Notes: generated from the letters alone by a model not told the origin. 35,087 bases of DNA from Methyloversatilis sp. XJ19-49 (GCF_024580145.1 NZ_JANINI010000014.1:90085-125171); one strand, 5' to 3'. Positions 12,134-21,553 are shown, numbered from the stretch's first letter. Translations and numbers: made by a program.

Positions 12134-12523
12134 TTACTCCTTGATTCGGCGGAAACTTCGGTAGTGATCGCCCGTGTAGTAATACTCGCCCGAGCTGCGC
12201 ACATCGCGTTCGGTGCCCTCGCCGGCGACGATGCGCCGCGCGCCGCGGTGATTCAGACCGGGCGTGCGCACGGTGTATTCGCGGTAATAGCCGCGCTGGC
12301 GCGCCGGCAGCAGCCGTTCGCGGTTCTGGAACACCACGCCGTCACGCGAGTACGGAAACGGACCGCCCTGCTTGATCAGCATCAGCGTGCGCGCAGCCTC
12401 GGGCGGCAGTCGGTCGAGCTCGACCTCGGGCAGACCGCCGGGCGGCGCAAAGCCGCTGAGCAACAGCCAGAGCAGTGCAAGCACCGCACTGCGGCCGGTC
12501 CGGCGAAACAGTCCCGAAGTCAT
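12134..12523 (-). CDS. Secreted barnase/RNase Sa-like guanyl-specific ribonuclease
   Basis: A 129-residue precursor. A basic start and hydrophobic core (RSAVLALLWLLLSGFA) form a signal peptide or lipid-free exported N-terminus, leaving a mature protein of roughly 100 residues. The catalytic triad of microbial guanyl RNases is visible: general base E82 in YREYTV, arginine R96/R97 in GARRIV, and general acid H120 in YTGDHYRSF. The frame opens at 12631, but the ATG at 12521-12523 gives the signal peptide and lies 8 bases after the aspS stop. It is followed by its presumed inhibitor. The enzyme is expected to cut RNA after G outside the cytoplasm; its biological role here is unknown. Confidence 0.87.
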   Translation of the reverse strand: MTSGLFRRTGRSAVLALLWLLLSGFAPPGGLPEVELDRLPPEAARTLMLIKQGGPFPYSRDGVVFQNRERLLPARQRGYYREYTVRTPGLNHRGARRIVAGEGTERDVRSSGEYYYTGDHYRSFRRIKE

Positions 12524-12531
12524 CAGCGGGC

Positions 12532-14325
12532 TTACTGCGCAGTGTCCGCCTTCGCGGTGTTGCGCAGGCGGATGTGCAGGTCGCGCAGCTGACGCTCGTC
12601 CACCGGGCTCGGCGCCTGCGTCAGCAGGCACTGCGCGCGCTGGGTCTTCGGGAAGGCGATGACATCGCGGATCGATTCGGCGCCGGTCATCATCGTGACG
12701 ATGCGGTCCAGACCGAAAGCCAGGCCGCCATGCGGCGGCGCGCCGTACTTCAGGGCGTCGAGCAGGAAGCCGAATTTCAACTGTTGTTCTTCCGGACCGA
12801 TGTTCAGCGCCTCGAAAACGGTTTCCTGCACGTCTGCGCGATGAATACGCACGGAGCCGCCGCCGATTTCCCAGCCATTGAGCGCGAGGTCATAGGCCTT
12901 GGCCAGACACTTGCCCGGATCGGTCTTCAACAGGCCGATGTGCTCATCCTTCGGGCTGGTGAAGGGGTGGTGGCAGGCGTTCCAGCGCTTTTCGTCCTCG
13001 TCGTATTCGAACATCGGGAAGTCGATGACCCACAGCGGGCGCCAGGCTTCGCCGGTGATGAACTTCTTCTCGTGGCCGATCTTCAGGCGCAGCGCGCCCA
13101 GCGCGTCCGACACCACCTTGCTCCTGTCGGCGCCGAAGAAGATCACGTCGCCGCTCTGCGCACCGGTGCGCGCCATGATGGCGGCCAGAGATTCAGGGCT
13201 CAGATTCTTGACGATGGGCGACTGCAGGCCTTCCTCGTTCAGCTTCGTGACGTCGTTGACCTTGATGTAGGCCAGACCGCGTGCGCCGTAGATCTTGACG
13301 AATTCGGTGTAGCTGTCGATTTCGCCGCGCGACAGCGAGGCGCCGCCGGGCACGCGCAGCGCGGTGACGCGACATGCCGGGTCGTTGGCCGGGCCGGAAA
13401 ACACCTTGAAGGCGACATCCTTGACCGCATCGGCGACGTCGACCAGTTCGAGCGTCACGCGCAGATCCGGCTTGTCGGAACCGAAGCGGTCCATCGCTTC
13501 GGCGTAGGTCATGCGCGGGAACGGCGACGGCAGCTCGACCGCGAGCGCCTCCCTGAACACGTAGCGGATCATCTCCTCCATCAGCGCGGTGATTTCGTGC
13601 TCGTCGAGGAAGCTGGTTTCGATATCGACCTGGGTGAATTCCGGCTGCCGGTCGGCGCGCAGGTCTTCGTCGCGGAAGCACTTGGTCAGTTGATAATAGC
13701 GGTCGTAGCCGGCCACCATCAGCAGCTGCTTGAACAACTGCGGCGACTGCGGCAGGGCGAAGAAATGACCATCGTGCACGCGGCTGGGCACCAGATAGTC
13801 GCGCGCGCCTTCCGGCGTGCTCTTGGTGAGCATCGGCGTTTCGATGTCGATGAAGCCCTTTTCGTCGAGGAAGCGGCGGAAAGCCATTGCGGTCTTGTAG
13901 CGCAGCATCATGTTCTTCTGCATCGCCGGCCGGCGCAGGTCGATCACGCGGTGCGTCAGGCGCACGGTTTCCGACAGATTCTCGTCGTCGAGCGGGAAGG
14001 GCGGCGTGACCGACGGGTTCAGCACCTCGACTTCATGCGCCAGCACTTCGATCTGGCCGGACACCAGATTGGCGTTGGTCGTGCCTTCCGGGCGGCGGCG
14101 CACGCGGCCGGTCACCTTCAGACAGAACTCGTTGCGAACCGATTCGGCCACGGCAAAGGTTTGCGCGCGATCAGGGTCGCACACGATCTGCACCAGACCT
14201 TCGCGGTCGCGCAGGTCGATGAAGATGACGCCGCCGTGATCACGCCGGCGGTGTGCCCAGCCGAACAGTGTGACGGTCTGATCAAGATAGCCCGCATCGA
14301 GCAGGCCGCAGTATTGCGTACGCAT
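12532..14325 (-). CDS. aspS: Aspartyl-tRNA synthetase
   Basis: A 597-residue class IIb synthetase of the bacterial type. An N-terminal OB-fold anticodon-binding domain ([14 protein letters not shown]) is followed by the class II catalytic core with motif 2 ([16 protein letters not shown]), the inserted GAD domain in the middle, and motif 3 near the end ([14 protein letters not shown]). It charges tRNA-Asp; whether it also charges tRNA-Asn cannot be decided from this window. The frame extends upstream to 15168, but that part shadows DUF502 and fmdB; the ATG at 14325 is right for the family. It heads the RNase-barstar-nudB tail. Confidence 0.97.
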   Translation of the reverse strand: MRTQYCGLLDAGYLDQTVTLFGWAHRRRDHGGVIFIDLRDREGLVQIVCDPDRAQTFAVAESVRNEFCLKVTGRVRRRPEGTTNANLVSGQIEVLAHEVEVLNPSVTPPFPLDDENLSETVRLTHRVIDLRRPAMQKNMMLRYKTAMAFRRFLDEKGFIDIETPMLTKSTPEGARDYLVPSRVHDGHFFALPQSPQLFKQLLMVAGYDRYYQLTKCFRDEDLRADRQPEFTQVDIETSFLDEHEITALMEEMIRYVFREALAVELPSPFPRMTYAEAMDRFGSDKPDLRVTLELVDVADAVKDVAFKVFSGPANDPACRVTALRVPGGASLSRGEIDSYTEFVKIYGARGLAYIKVNDVTKLNEEGLQSPIVKNLSPESLAAIMARTGAQSGDVIFFGADRSKVVSDALGALRLKIGHEKKFITGEAWRPLWVIDFPMFEYDEDEKRWNACHHPFTSPKDEHIGLLKTDPGKCLAKAYDLALNGWEIGGGSVRIHRADVQETVFEALNIGPEEQQLKFGFLLDALKYGAPPHGGLAFGLDRIVTMMTGAESIRDVIAFPKTQRAQCLLTQAPSPVDERQLRDLHIRLRNTAKADTAQ

Positions 14326-14347
14326 GGTGTGTTTCCGGAAGAGAGAA

Positions 14348-14365
14348 GGGGCGCGGCCGCGCCCC
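14348..14365. promoter_or_regulatory. GC palindrome between DUF502 and aspS
   Basis: GGGGCGCGG joined to CCGCGCCCC, an 18-bp perfect palindrome in the 44-base gap before aspS. On the minus strand it is followed by a C/T-rich run (TTCTCTCTTCC), not a true T tract, so at most it is a partial terminator or attenuator for aspS. Confidence 0.4.
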
Positions 14366-14369
14366 GGTT

Positions 14370-14999
14370 TCAGTTGTCGAGTGCGGGCACTGCCGCTTTC
14401 TTTACCCTGGGTTTGCGTGGTGGCGGCACAACGCCCATCGAAACGATGTATTTCAGCGCTTCGTCCACCGTCATGTCGAGTTCTATCGCCTCGCTGCGCG
14501 GCACCATCAGGAAGAAGCCTGAGGTCGGATTGGGTGTGGTCGGCACATAGACGCTGATGTGGTCGGTCAGATGATTGGCAACATCGCCGCCGGGCTGGCC
14601 GGTCATGAAGGCAATGGTCCAGCTGCCCTGGCGCGGGTACTGGATCAGCATCGCCTTGCGGAATGCCTCGCCCGAGCTGGAAAACAGCGTGTCCGACACC
14701 TGCTTCACGCCGTTGTAGATCGACTTGACCACCGGAATGCGCGACAGCAGGCCTTCCCAGTAGCGCAGCAGGCGCTGGCCGATGATGTTGTGACCGACAA
14801 CGCCACTGAGCAGGATGATCAGCACGGTCAGGATGACGCCCAGACCGGGAATGTCGAACCCGAAAAGCTGCTCCGGCCGCCACTGGTACGGCACCAGCAA
14901 CATGGTTGAATCGAGCGTGCCGAGAATCCACGCGAGCACCCAGAGGGTGATCGCAAGTGGAATCCACATCAGCAGACCGGTGATGAAATAACGTTTCAT
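14370..14999 (-). CDS. DUF502 family membrane protein
   Basis: A 209-residue inner-membrane protein of the DUF502 family, with two N-terminal transmembrane helices (residues about 5-25 and 45-70) and a conserved soluble C-terminal part ([24 protein letters not shown]). Function is not established. The frame opens at 15026, but the ATG at 14997-14999 gives the usual [10 protein letters not shown] start and shares one base with the fmdB stop (TGATG), so the two are coupled. fmdB-DUF502-aspS is a conserved betaproteobacterial order. Confidence 0.88.
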   Translation of the reverse strand: MKRYFITGLLMWIPLAITLWVLAWILGTLDSTMLLVPYQWRPEQLFGFDIPGLGVILTVLIILLSGVVGHNIIGQRLLRYWEGLLSRIPVVKSIYNGVKQVSDTLFSSSGEAFRKAMLIQYPRQGSWTIAFMTGQPGGDVANHLTDHISVYVPTTPNPTSGFFLMVPRSEAIELDMTVDEALKYIVSMGVVPPPRKPRVKKAAVPALDN

Positions 15000-15319
15000 C
15001 AATGGCAGGCGCAAGGTCCGCCGCAAGCCTTCGGCGCGGCCGGACTGCTGTCGGTCGATGCCGGTTCGGCAGAGGATCCGGATGACGCCTCCTTCGGGAC
15101 ATCGGCGCCGGCTGCAGGACTGGCCGGCTTTGCGCCGCCGCCCTTGAAATCGGTCGCATACCAGCCACTGCCCTTGAGCTGGAAGCCGGCTGCGGAAAGC
15201 TGTTTGATGAAGGTCGATGCGCCGCAGGCCGGGCAGACCGTCAGCTTCGCATCGCTGATTTTCTGCATTACATCTTTTTCATGACCGCAGGACGAGCAGC
15301 GGTAACCGTAAATCGGCAT
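14999..15319 (-). CDS. FmdB-type zinc-ribbon protein
   Basis: A 106-residue small protein. The N-terminal zinc ribbon of the FmdB regulatory family is clear: C8-x2-C11 and C29-x2-C32, with the typical start MPIYGYRC. The C-terminal half is a low-complexity Ala/Ser/Pro linker ending in a cysteine-rich tail (ACGGPCACH) that could bind a further metal. Function of the family is poorly known. It has GGAG 8 bases before the ATG and heads the DUF502-aspS cluster. Confidence 0.88.
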   Translation of the reverse strand: MPIYGYRCSSCGHEKDVMQKISDAKLTVCPACGASTFIKQLSAAGFQLKGSGWYATDFKGGGAKPASPAAGADVPKEASSGSSAEPASTDSSPAAPKACGGPCACH

Positions 15320-15334
15320 GTCAGGCTCCGGAAA

Positions 15335-15370
15335 ACGCAGAAGTATAGATTAAGGCATTGTTGCACATGC
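15335..15370 (-). promoter_or_regulatory. Putative promoter for the fmdB-DUF502-aspS cluster
   Basis: Minus-strand TATACT (15347-15342) matches five of six -10 bases and lies in the 121-base gap after pilD. No convincing -35 is visible at the right spacing. The predicted transcript start leaves a short leader of about 15 bases with GGAG. Confidence 0.4.
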
Positions 15371-15440
15371 ACATTTCAGTCCATATGCGGCCCTGTCGAG
15401 ATGAGGGTCGGTGCGCCGGAATCAAGTCCGGGCGCGCGCG

Positions 15441-16295
15441 TCAGAAGGCACTGAGGTAGGTCTGGTTGATCGACGGACCGAAAAACAGCGCCAGCACACC
15501 GGCTGCCGCCAGATAGGGACCGAACGGAATGGGCACGTTGCGGCCGTGCGAGCGAAAGACAATCATCGCGATGCCGACGCTCGCACCGACCAGCGACGAC
15601 AGCAGGATGACCACCGGCAGCATCTGCCAGCCGAGGAAGGCGCCGATGGCAGCGAGCAGCTTGAAGTCGCCGTAACCCATGCCTTCCTTGCCGGTAACCA
15701 GTTTGAAGGCCCAGTAAACCGACCACAGCACCAGGTAGCCGACGATCGCACCCGATACCGCGGACGGCAGATCGGTGAATCCGCCCGCCAGGTTTAGCGC
15801 CAGTCCGGCCCAGACCAGCGGGAGGGTAATGCTGTCGGGCAGGAGCTGCGTGTCGAGATCGATGAAAGTCAGGGCGATCAGCGCCCACACGAACACCAAA
15901 GCACCTGCCAGCAGCAGCGTGGGACCGAAACTCAGGGCGCAGGCGGCGCTGAGCAGGCCGGTCAACAGTTCGACCAGCGGATAGCGGATGCTGATCGGGG
16001 AGCGGCAGGCGCTGCAGCGACCGCGCAGCATCGCCCACGACAGCAGCGGGATGTTCTGCAGCGCAGTGATGGCGTGGCCACAAGACGGGCAGCGGGAACG
16101 CGGAACGGCGAGGGTCAGTGGATCAGCCGGCGCAGGCGTCTGGCCTGCGAGTTCCGCACACTGGGTCGCCCACTCGCGCTCCATCATCAGCGGCAGGCGA
16201 TGGATCACCACGTTGAGGAAGCTGCCGACGGCCAGACCGATCAGGCCGCACAGCAGCGCCAGCGGCCCGGACTGGGCCAGCAGGTCGAAGTTCAT
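15441..16295 (-). CDS. pilD: Type IV prepilin peptidase/methylase
   Basis: A 284-residue polytopic inner-membrane aspartyl protease (family A24) that cleaves the leader of type IV prepilins and methylates the new N-terminus. The cytoplasmic zinc loop has four cysteines in two pairs (C69-x2-C72 and C94-x2-C97). The catalytic aspartates lie in FIDLDTQLLPD (144-154) and GYGD (207-210). It is 18 bases after pilC. The usual coaE neighbour does not follow; fmdB does. Confidence 0.95.
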   Translation of the reverse strand: MNFDLLAQSGPLALLCGLIGLAVGSFLNVVIHRLPLMMEREWATQCAELAGQTPAPADPLTLAVPRSRCPSCGHAITALQNIPLLSWAMLRGRCSACRSPISIRYPLVELLTGLLSAACALSFGPTLLLAGALVFVWALIALTFIDLDTQLLPDSITLPLVWAGLALNLAGGFTDLPSAVSGAIVGYLVLWSVYWAFKLVTGKEGMGYGDFKLLAAIGAFLGWQMLPVVILLSSLVGASVGIAMIVFRSHGRNVPIPFGPYLAAAGVLALFFGPSINQTYLSAF

Positions 16296-16313
16296 GATGT
16301 GACCTGCCTGCGC

Positions 16314-17546
16314 TCAGACCGACTGCGCGACCTTGAAGATCGGCAGATACATGGCCACCACCAGGCCGCCGATCAACGTACCCAGTACCACCATGATGAT
16401 CGGCTCCAGCAGGCTGGACAGCGCCTCCACCGAGTCATCCACTTCCTGCTCGAAGAAGTCGGCCACCTTGGACAGCATGGCGTCGAGCTGACCGGATTCC
16501 TCGCCGATCGACGCCATCTGGACCACCATCACCGGGAACACATTCGTGTTCTGCATCGCCACGGTGAGGCTGGTGCCGGTACTTACCTCCGACTGGATCT
16601 GCTTGGTTGCCATGCGGTAGATGTGATTGCCGGCGGCGCCGCCGACCGAATCGAGCGCTTCGACCAGCGGTACGCCGGCCGCGAACATCGTCGACAGCGT
16701 GCGCGCCCAGCGCGCGATGGTGGCCTTGCGCACGATATCGCCCATCACCGGCAACCTGAGCAGCAGCCGGTCGACGGCAATCTGCAGCGGCAGCGATCGC
16801 TTGAGCATGTACGCGAAGCTGATGAAAGCGCCGGCGGCGACGAGCGCAATGAGCCAGGAATAGGCGACGAAGGCGTCCGAAATCGCAATGACGACGAGCG
16901 TTGGTGCCGGCAGGTCGGCACCAAAGCTCGAAAACACCTTCTTGAACTCCGGAATGACGAAAATCATGATCACTGCGGTGATGATGATTGCGATGCCCAG
17001 CACCGACGCCGGATAGAACATGGCCGACTTGATCTTGCCCTTGATGGCCAGGATCTTCTCGCGATAGGTCGCCAGCCGGTCGAGCAGGCTGTCGAGAATA
17101 CCGGCCTGTTCGCCGGCAGACACCAGGTTGCAGAACAAGGGATCGAAGTGCTGCGGGTATTTGCGGAAGGCCTGGTTGAGGCTCGAGCCGGACTCCACTT
17201 CGAGCTTGATGTCGCCCAGCAGGCGCGACACGGCGCCATTCGCAGCACCCTTGCCGACGATGTCGAAGGCCTGCAGCAGTGGTACGCCGGCTTTCATCAT
17301 CGTGGCGAGTTGGCGCGTAAACAGCGTGATGTCCTTTTCGGTCACCTTGCCGCCACGCCCGAAGCTGCGCTTCTTGACCTTGGTGACCAGAATGCCCTGA
17401 CGGCGGAGTGTGGCCTGGACCATGGCTTCGCCGCCGGCGCGCATTTCACCGCGCACCTGCTTGCCGCTCTTGTCCTTGCCTTCCCAGTTGAATACCTGGT
17501 CCTTGGAACCGCTGTCCTTGCGTGCGGGGCGGGTTGCGGTGGCCAA
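16314..17546 (-). CDS. pilC: Type IV pilus inner-membrane platform protein
   Basis: A 410-residue member of the PilC/GspF family, the membrane platform on which the PilB motor acts to build pili. Two homologous T2SSF domains are visible, each with a conserved cytoplasmic helical bundle followed by hydrophobic segments, and the family hallmarks FTRQLATMMKAGVPLLQA and WARTLSTMFAAGVPLVEA are repeated. The start is TTG (17544-17546) with AGGAG 6 bases upstream; no better in-frame start is near. Confidence 0.95.
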   Translation of the reverse strand: MATATRPARKDSGSKDQVFNWEGKDKSGKQVRGEMRAGGEAMVQATLRRQGILVTKVKKRSFGRGGKVTEKDITLFTRQLATMMKAGVPLLQAFDIVGKGAANGAVSRLLGDIKLEVESGSSLNQAFRKYPQHFDPLFCNLVSAGEQAGILDSLLDRLATYREKILAIKGKIKSAMFYPASVLGIAIIITAVIMIFVIPEFKKVFSSFGADLPAPTLVVIAISDAFVAYSWLIALVAAGAFISFAYMLKRSLPLQIAVDRLLLRLPVMGDIVRKATIARWARTLSTMFAAGVPLVEALDSVGGAAGNHIYRMATKQIQSEVSTGTSLTVAMQNTNVFPVMVVQMASIGEESGQLDAMLSKVADFFEQEVDDSVEALSSLLEPIIMVVLGTLIGGLVVAMYLPIFKVAQSV

Positions 17547-17605
17547 ATCAAGCTCCTAGCGCGGAATGTCCGCTCATGCTGGCGCGGCGGAGGTGCCGCG
17601 ACCGT

Positions 17606-19321
17606 TCATTCATTGGTGCAGGCAAGCACTTCCGCCAGCGAGGTCACACCCTGCTTGACCTTCAGCAGACCCGATTGCCGCAAATCCCTCACGCCGTCAC
17701 GCCGGGCCTGCTGCGCAATGTCGATCGAGTTGCCATTGGTCATGATGATATGCGCAATCTCATCCGAGATCGGCATCACCTGGTAGATGCCTACCCGGCC
17801 CTTGTAGCCACTGTCCTTGCAGCGCTCGCAGCCAACCGGGCCGTAGGGTTGCCAGCTGCCGTCGAGTTCTTCCTCGGTGAAGCCGGCTTCGAGCAGGGCT
17901 TCGACCGGAATGTCCATCGGTTGCTTGCAGGAGCATAGGCGTCGTGCGAGGCGCTGTGCAGTGATCAATATGACGCTCGATGCAATATTGAATGCTGCAA
18001 TGCCCATGTTGCGCATGCGGTCGAGCGTGGTCGGCGCGTCGTTCGTGTGCAGCGTCGACAGCACGAGGTGACCGGTCTGGGCGGCCTTGATCGAAATTTC
18101 GGCTGTTTCGAGGTCGCGGATTTCGCCGACCATGATCACGTCCGGATCCTGCCGCAGGAAGGATTTGAGCGCCGCAGCGAAAGTCAGGCCGGCCTTGTCA
18201 TTCACATTGACCTGATTGACGCCCGGCAGGTTGATTTCGGCCGGATCTTCCGCGGTCGAAATGTTCACGCCGGCCTGATTCAGTATGTTCAGGCAGGTGT
18301 AGAGCGACACGGTCTTGCCCGAACCGGTCGGCCCGGTGACCAGAATCATGCCGTACGGACGCCCGATCGCATGCATCAGCGCCGCACGCTGCGGAGGCTC
18401 GTATCCGAGCGCGTCGATGCCCAGCATGGCTGAACTGGGGTCGAGAATCCGCATGACGATCTTCTCGCCATGCAGCGTCGGCAGTGTGCTGACCCGGAAG
18501 TCGATGGCGCGCGTCTTGGACAGCACAAATTTCATCCGTCCGTCCTGCGGGACCCGCTTTTCCGAAATGTCGAGCCTGGAAATGACCTTGATGCGTGACG
18601 CGATCTTCTCGCGCAGCACCAGCGGCGGCTGGGTGATTTCGCGCAGTACGCCGTCGGTGCGGTAGCGGATGCGGTAGTACTTTTCGTACGGCTCGAAGTG
18701 GACGTCGGACGCGCCCTCATTGATCGCGTCAAGCAGGATCTTCTGGATGAAACGCACCACCGGCGCGTCGTCGATTTCGATGGCGCCAGTGTCATTGCTT
18801 GCGGCGTCCTCGTCCGGCGCCATTTCACCTTCGAAGTCGAAGTCGGCCGAAGAGAGTGATTCCAGCGTCTTTTCGACCGATTCAGACAACTTGTCGACCA
18901 GGGCAAACAGCTTGTCCGTTTCCACGACAACCGGATCGACGGCAAGGCCGGTCTGGAAGCGGACTTCATCGATGGCGCGCAGATTGGAGGGGTCGGCGAT
19001 CGCCACAGCCAGCCGGTTGGCGCGCTTCTTGAGCGCCAGCACGCGATGCGTGCGCATCAGCTTCTTGTCGATCGCGTCGGTAGCGAACTGGTCGGGGTCG
19101 TACTGAGTCAGGTCCAGCAGCGGATAGCCGAAGGTTTCCGATGCAAACACGGCCGCATCACGTGCCGACATCTTGCCGCTCGCCACGAGCTGGGCGACGA
19201 AACCGGCCCCCGACTGGTCGCCTTCACGTGTCAGCGTGCTGGCTTCCGTCTCGGTCAGGCGGCCGTGCTGAGCCAGCGCGCGCGCCAGACCTGACAGGGA
19301 GCTTTTTGCTGTAGCGGCCAT
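17606..19321 (-). CDS. pilB: Type IV pilus assembly ATPase
   Basis: A 571-residue hexameric cytoplasmic ATPase that powers pilus extension. An N-terminal MshEN/T2SSE-N-like domain (about 1-150) precedes the ATPase domain with Walker A GPTGSGKT near residue 328, Walker B region MVGEIRDLETAEI, and the zinc-binding cysteines (CSCKQP and CERCKDSG) near the C-terminus. It starts at ATG 19321 and is first in pilB-pilC-pilD. The 101-base upstream gap contains a pair of 10-bp direct repeats overlapping the end of yfjD. Confidence 0.96.
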   Translation of the reverse strand: MAATAKSSLSGLARALAQHGRLTETEASTLTREGDQSGAGFVAQLVASGKMSARDAAVFASETFGYPLLDLTQYDPDQFATDAIDKKLMRTHRVLALKKRANRLAVAIADPSNLRAIDEVRFQTGLAVDPVVVETDKLFALVDKLSESVEKTLESLSSADFDFEGEMAPDEDAASNDTGAIEIDDAPVVRFIQKILLDAINEGASDVHFEPYEKYYRIRYRTDGVLREITQPPLVLREKIASRIKVISRLDISEKRVPQDGRMKFVLSKTRAIDFRVSTLPTLHGEKIVMRILDPSSAMLGIDALGYEPPQRAALMHAIGRPYGMILVTGPTGSGKTVSLYTCLNILNQAGVNISTAEDPAEINLPGVNQVNVNDKAGLTFAAALKSFLRQDPDVIMVGEIRDLETAEISIKAAQTGHLVLSTLHTNDAPTTLDRMRNMGIAAFNIASSVILITAQRLARRLCSCKQPMDIPVEALLEAGFTEEELDGSWQPYGPVGCERCKDSGYKGRVGIYQVMPISDEIAHIIMTNGNSIDIAQQARRDGVRDLRQSGLLKVKQGVTSLAEVLACTNE

Positions 19322-19407
19322 GATCGGAGTCGGAGACGTGTTCTTCGAAAGTTGATAAATCGCCTTTGATGATGACGATTCAGGCTTGATCTGTAAACGG
19401 TTTCTGG

Positions 19408-19428
19408 CGTTTCAACGCCGTTTCAACG
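19408..19428. repeat. Tandem 10-bp repeat at the yfjD-pilB junction
   Basis: CGTTTCAACG occurs at 19408-19417 and again at 19419-19428, spaced 11 bases start to start, about one DNA turn. The second copy covers the yfjD stop codon. Because the unit is partly self-complementary the segment can also form a small hairpin (GGCGT, TGAA, ACGCC). It lies about 90 bases upstream of pilB. Confidence 0.5.
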
Positions 19429-20700
19429 TTTCGATTCGTCGACCGGTTTGAACAGGCGCACGCTGCGCACCATTCGGTCTTCGGTATGCAGTATTTCCAT
19501 CGTCACATTATCGATCCGAACCGAAAGGCCGGATTCAGGGATGTCCTGCAAATGATCGAGCAACAGCCCATTCAGTGTTTTCGGCCCCTGAAGCGGGAGG
19601 TTGAGCCCAAGCTTGCCATTCAGTTCGCGCAGGCTGCGGCTGCCATCGACGATGACGCTGCCGTCCGCCCAGGCCAGCGAGAGTGCGCTCCCTGGCTGGC
19701 CGGTGGTGAACTTGCCCACAATTTCCTCGATGATGTCCTCAAGGGTGACCAGTCCTTCGACCTCGCCATATTCGTTTACCACCAGCGCCAGGCGCTGCCG
19801 GTTCTCCTGGAAGAACTGCAGCTGGCTGTATAGCGGCGTCGCCGACGGTACGAAGTAGGGCTTGGTCAGCAGCGCACGGATTTCGTCCTTGTCGAGTTCA
19901 CCCGCCGACAGTGCGCTGACCACCCGCCTCTGCGGCAGCACTCCGAGCACCCGGTCCAGTTCGCCGACATAGACCGGTACCCGGCCGTGGTGGCTGGTGG
20001 CAATCTGGTGCTGGATGTCCGGCAGCGGCTGTTCGAGGTCGATCGCCTCGATCTGGTTGCGCGGGGTCATCACGTCCTCGACCGTCACGTCTTCCAGCTC
20101 GAACAGGTTGATCAGGATGCGCCGGTGTGCAGCGGGAATGAAGTGGCCGGATTCGGTCATCAGCGCGCGCAGTTCGTCCGCCGACAGCGCGTGACCTTCT
20201 TCCTGGTCGCCCGGGTTCAGGCGGGTGATGCGCAGGATGCCCGAAACGAGCAGATTGACCGACCAGATGACTGGATAGAACACCTTCAACAACGGCTTGA
20301 GCACGAACGCGACCACCGGGGCGATCGAATTGGCGTAGCCCGCGCCGACCACCTTGGGCGTGATCTCGGAAAACACCAGGATGAGGAAGGTGATCAGCAA
20401 CGTGCCGAACGCGAGCGTCAGCTCGCCTTCGCCGAACAGGCCGATCACGATCACTCCGGTCAGCGTGGCGGCGGCGGCATTGACCAGGTTGTTGAACAGC
20501 AGGATGACGCCGAGCAGCTTGTCGGTCTGTGCCAGAAGGTCGAGCGCATGTTGTGCGCCGCGCGAGCCACCCTGGGCCGCCGCCTTCAGCCGGTAGCGGT
20601 TGGACGCCATCATCGCGGTCTCGGCCATCGAGAAGAAGCCCGACAGCACCAGCAGTACGGCCAGCGCCACGAACTGGCTGGACAGAGGGATCGAATCCAT
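19423..20700 (-). CDS. yfjD: CNNM/CorB-type transporter with CBS domains (YfjD-like)
   Basis: A 425-residue inner-membrane protein of the hemolysin C/CorC/CNNM family. The N-terminal DUF21 domain has three to four transmembrane segments and the conserved SMAETAMMASNRYRL motif. Two CBS domains follow (about 205-325, including MTPRNQIEAIDL and TLEDIIEEIVG), then the CorC/HlyC domain. The family is linked to magnesium or cobalt export. The order yfjD-ypjD beside ffh is as in E. coli, supporting orthology. It starts 3 bases after ypjD ends. Confidence 0.9.
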   Translation of the reverse strand: MDSIPLSSQFVALAVLLVLSGFFSMAETAMMASNRYRLKAAAQGGSRGAQHALDLLAQTDKLLGVILLFNNLVNAAAATLTGVIVIGLFGEGELTLAFGTLLITFLILVFSEITPKVVGAGYANSIAPVVAFVLKPLLKVFYPVIWSVNLLVSGILRITRLNPGDQEEGHALSADELRALMTESGHFIPAAHRRILINLFELEDVTVEDVMTPRNQIEAIDLEQPLPDIQHQIATSHHGRVPVYVGELDRVLGVLPQRRVVSALSAGELDKDEIRALLTKPYFVPSATPLYSQLQFFQENRQRLALVVNEYGEVEGLVTLEDIIEEIVGKFTTGQPGSALSLAWADGSVIVDGSRSLRELNGKLGLNLPLQGPKTLNGLLLDHLQDIPESGLSVRIDNVTMEILHTEDRMVRSVRLFKPVDESKR

Positions 20701-20703
20701 CGC

Positions 20704-21516
20704 TCAGGTACGGCCGAGCACGACCTCGAGCACGAAGCGCGTACCGATATAGGCGAGCAGCAGTACGAAGAAGCCGCCCAGCGTCCAGCGCAGCGCGAGC
20801 CGGCCGCGCCAGCCACGGAAGTGCCGCCCGGCCAGCAGGATGCCGAACAGCACCCAGGAAAGGATCGCGAAGAAGGTCTTGTGGTTGAAGGTCAGCGGCT
20901 TGCCGAATACCTGTTCCGAAAACACGATGCCGCTGACCAGTGTTGCACTGAGCAATACGAAGGCCACGGTAATGAGCCTGAACAGCAGGCCTTCCATCAC
21001 CAGGAGCGGCGGCATGTTATCGAGCAGTCGGGTCAGGCGGCCCTTGTGCAGGCTGCGCTCGACCGCCGACATCAGCATCGCGTGCAGGGCTGCCAGCGTA
21101 AACAGGCTGTAGGCGGTCATCGCCATGACGAAATGGGTGCGGAACAGCAGGTTGTCGGCATTGCCGATCGCGTGACGGTCCGGCCAGATGACCGGAATCG
21201 CGGCGCACACCGCAGCGACCGGCAGCGCCAGTGTGTGCAGGCCATCCAGGCGCGACGACAGGCTTTCCACCCAATAGAAAACCAGCGCCAGCCAGGTCAT
21301 CACGGCGAGCGCGTCGGCCGCGCCGAACCGCATCTGGCCGTCCGGGAATAGTTGGTTCGACAGCACCATGCCATGCACCACAAGCGCGAAGGCCAGCGCC
21401 GCGGTGCGCGTGCTACTCCCCGGTGCCGGCAGTACCCGGGCCAGCATGGCAGGGAGGGCAAGCCAAAGCGCCAGTGCGGCGTACAGGGCGGAGGGGAGCA
21501 GTTCGATTAGAATCAT
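20704..21516 (-). CDS. ypjD: YpjD, CcsA/HemX-like cytochrome c assembly membrane protein
   Basis: A 270-residue polytopic protein with about eight transmembrane segments, related to the CcsA/ResC/HemX heme-handling family. A conserved histidine occurs in the ILSWVLFG/GRHFRGW region and others in THFVMAMTAYSL. Its actual role is not established. The frame opens at 21594, but the ATG at 21514-21516 with GGGAG just upstream gives the usual start. It is divergent from ffh across only 37 bases, so both promoters must be compressed or overlap coding sequence. Confidence 0.85.
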   Translation of the reverse strand: MILIELLPSALYAALALWLALPAMLARVLPAPGSSTRTAALAFALVVHGMVLSNQLFPDGQMRFGAADALAVMTWLALVFYWVESLSSRLDGLHTLALPVAAVCAAIPVIWPDRHAIGNADNLLFRTHFVMAMTAYSLFTLAALHAMLMSAVERSLHKGRLTRLLDNMPPLLVMEGLLFRLITVAFVLLSATLVSGIVFSEQVFGKPLTFNHKTFFAILSWVLFGILLAGRHFRGWRGRLALRWTLGGFFVLLLAYIGTRFVLEVVLGRT

Positions 21517-21553
21517 TGCTCCCAGTTTAACCCAAGGCGCAGGCCGCCCCGAC

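Noticed and set aside
12475-14550. 691-residue open frame on the plus strand opposite aspS
   Set aside because: The translation is His/Arg/Gln-rich low-complexity sequence typical of the antisense of a GC-rich gene; aspS on the minus strand is unmistakable.
15405-15440. Inverted repeat GCGCCGGA/TCCGGGCGC after pilD as a terminator
   Set aside because: The stem needs a bulged G and no T run follows on the minus strand.
16074-17786. 570-residue open frame on the plus strand opposite pilC
   Set aside because: Composition is antisense-like (many His, Gln, Arg) with no motif, while pilC is fully conserved.
19987-21351. 454-residue open frame on the plus strand opposite yfjD and ypjD
   Set aside because: It spans two real minus-strand genes and their junction, which no single real gene would do here.
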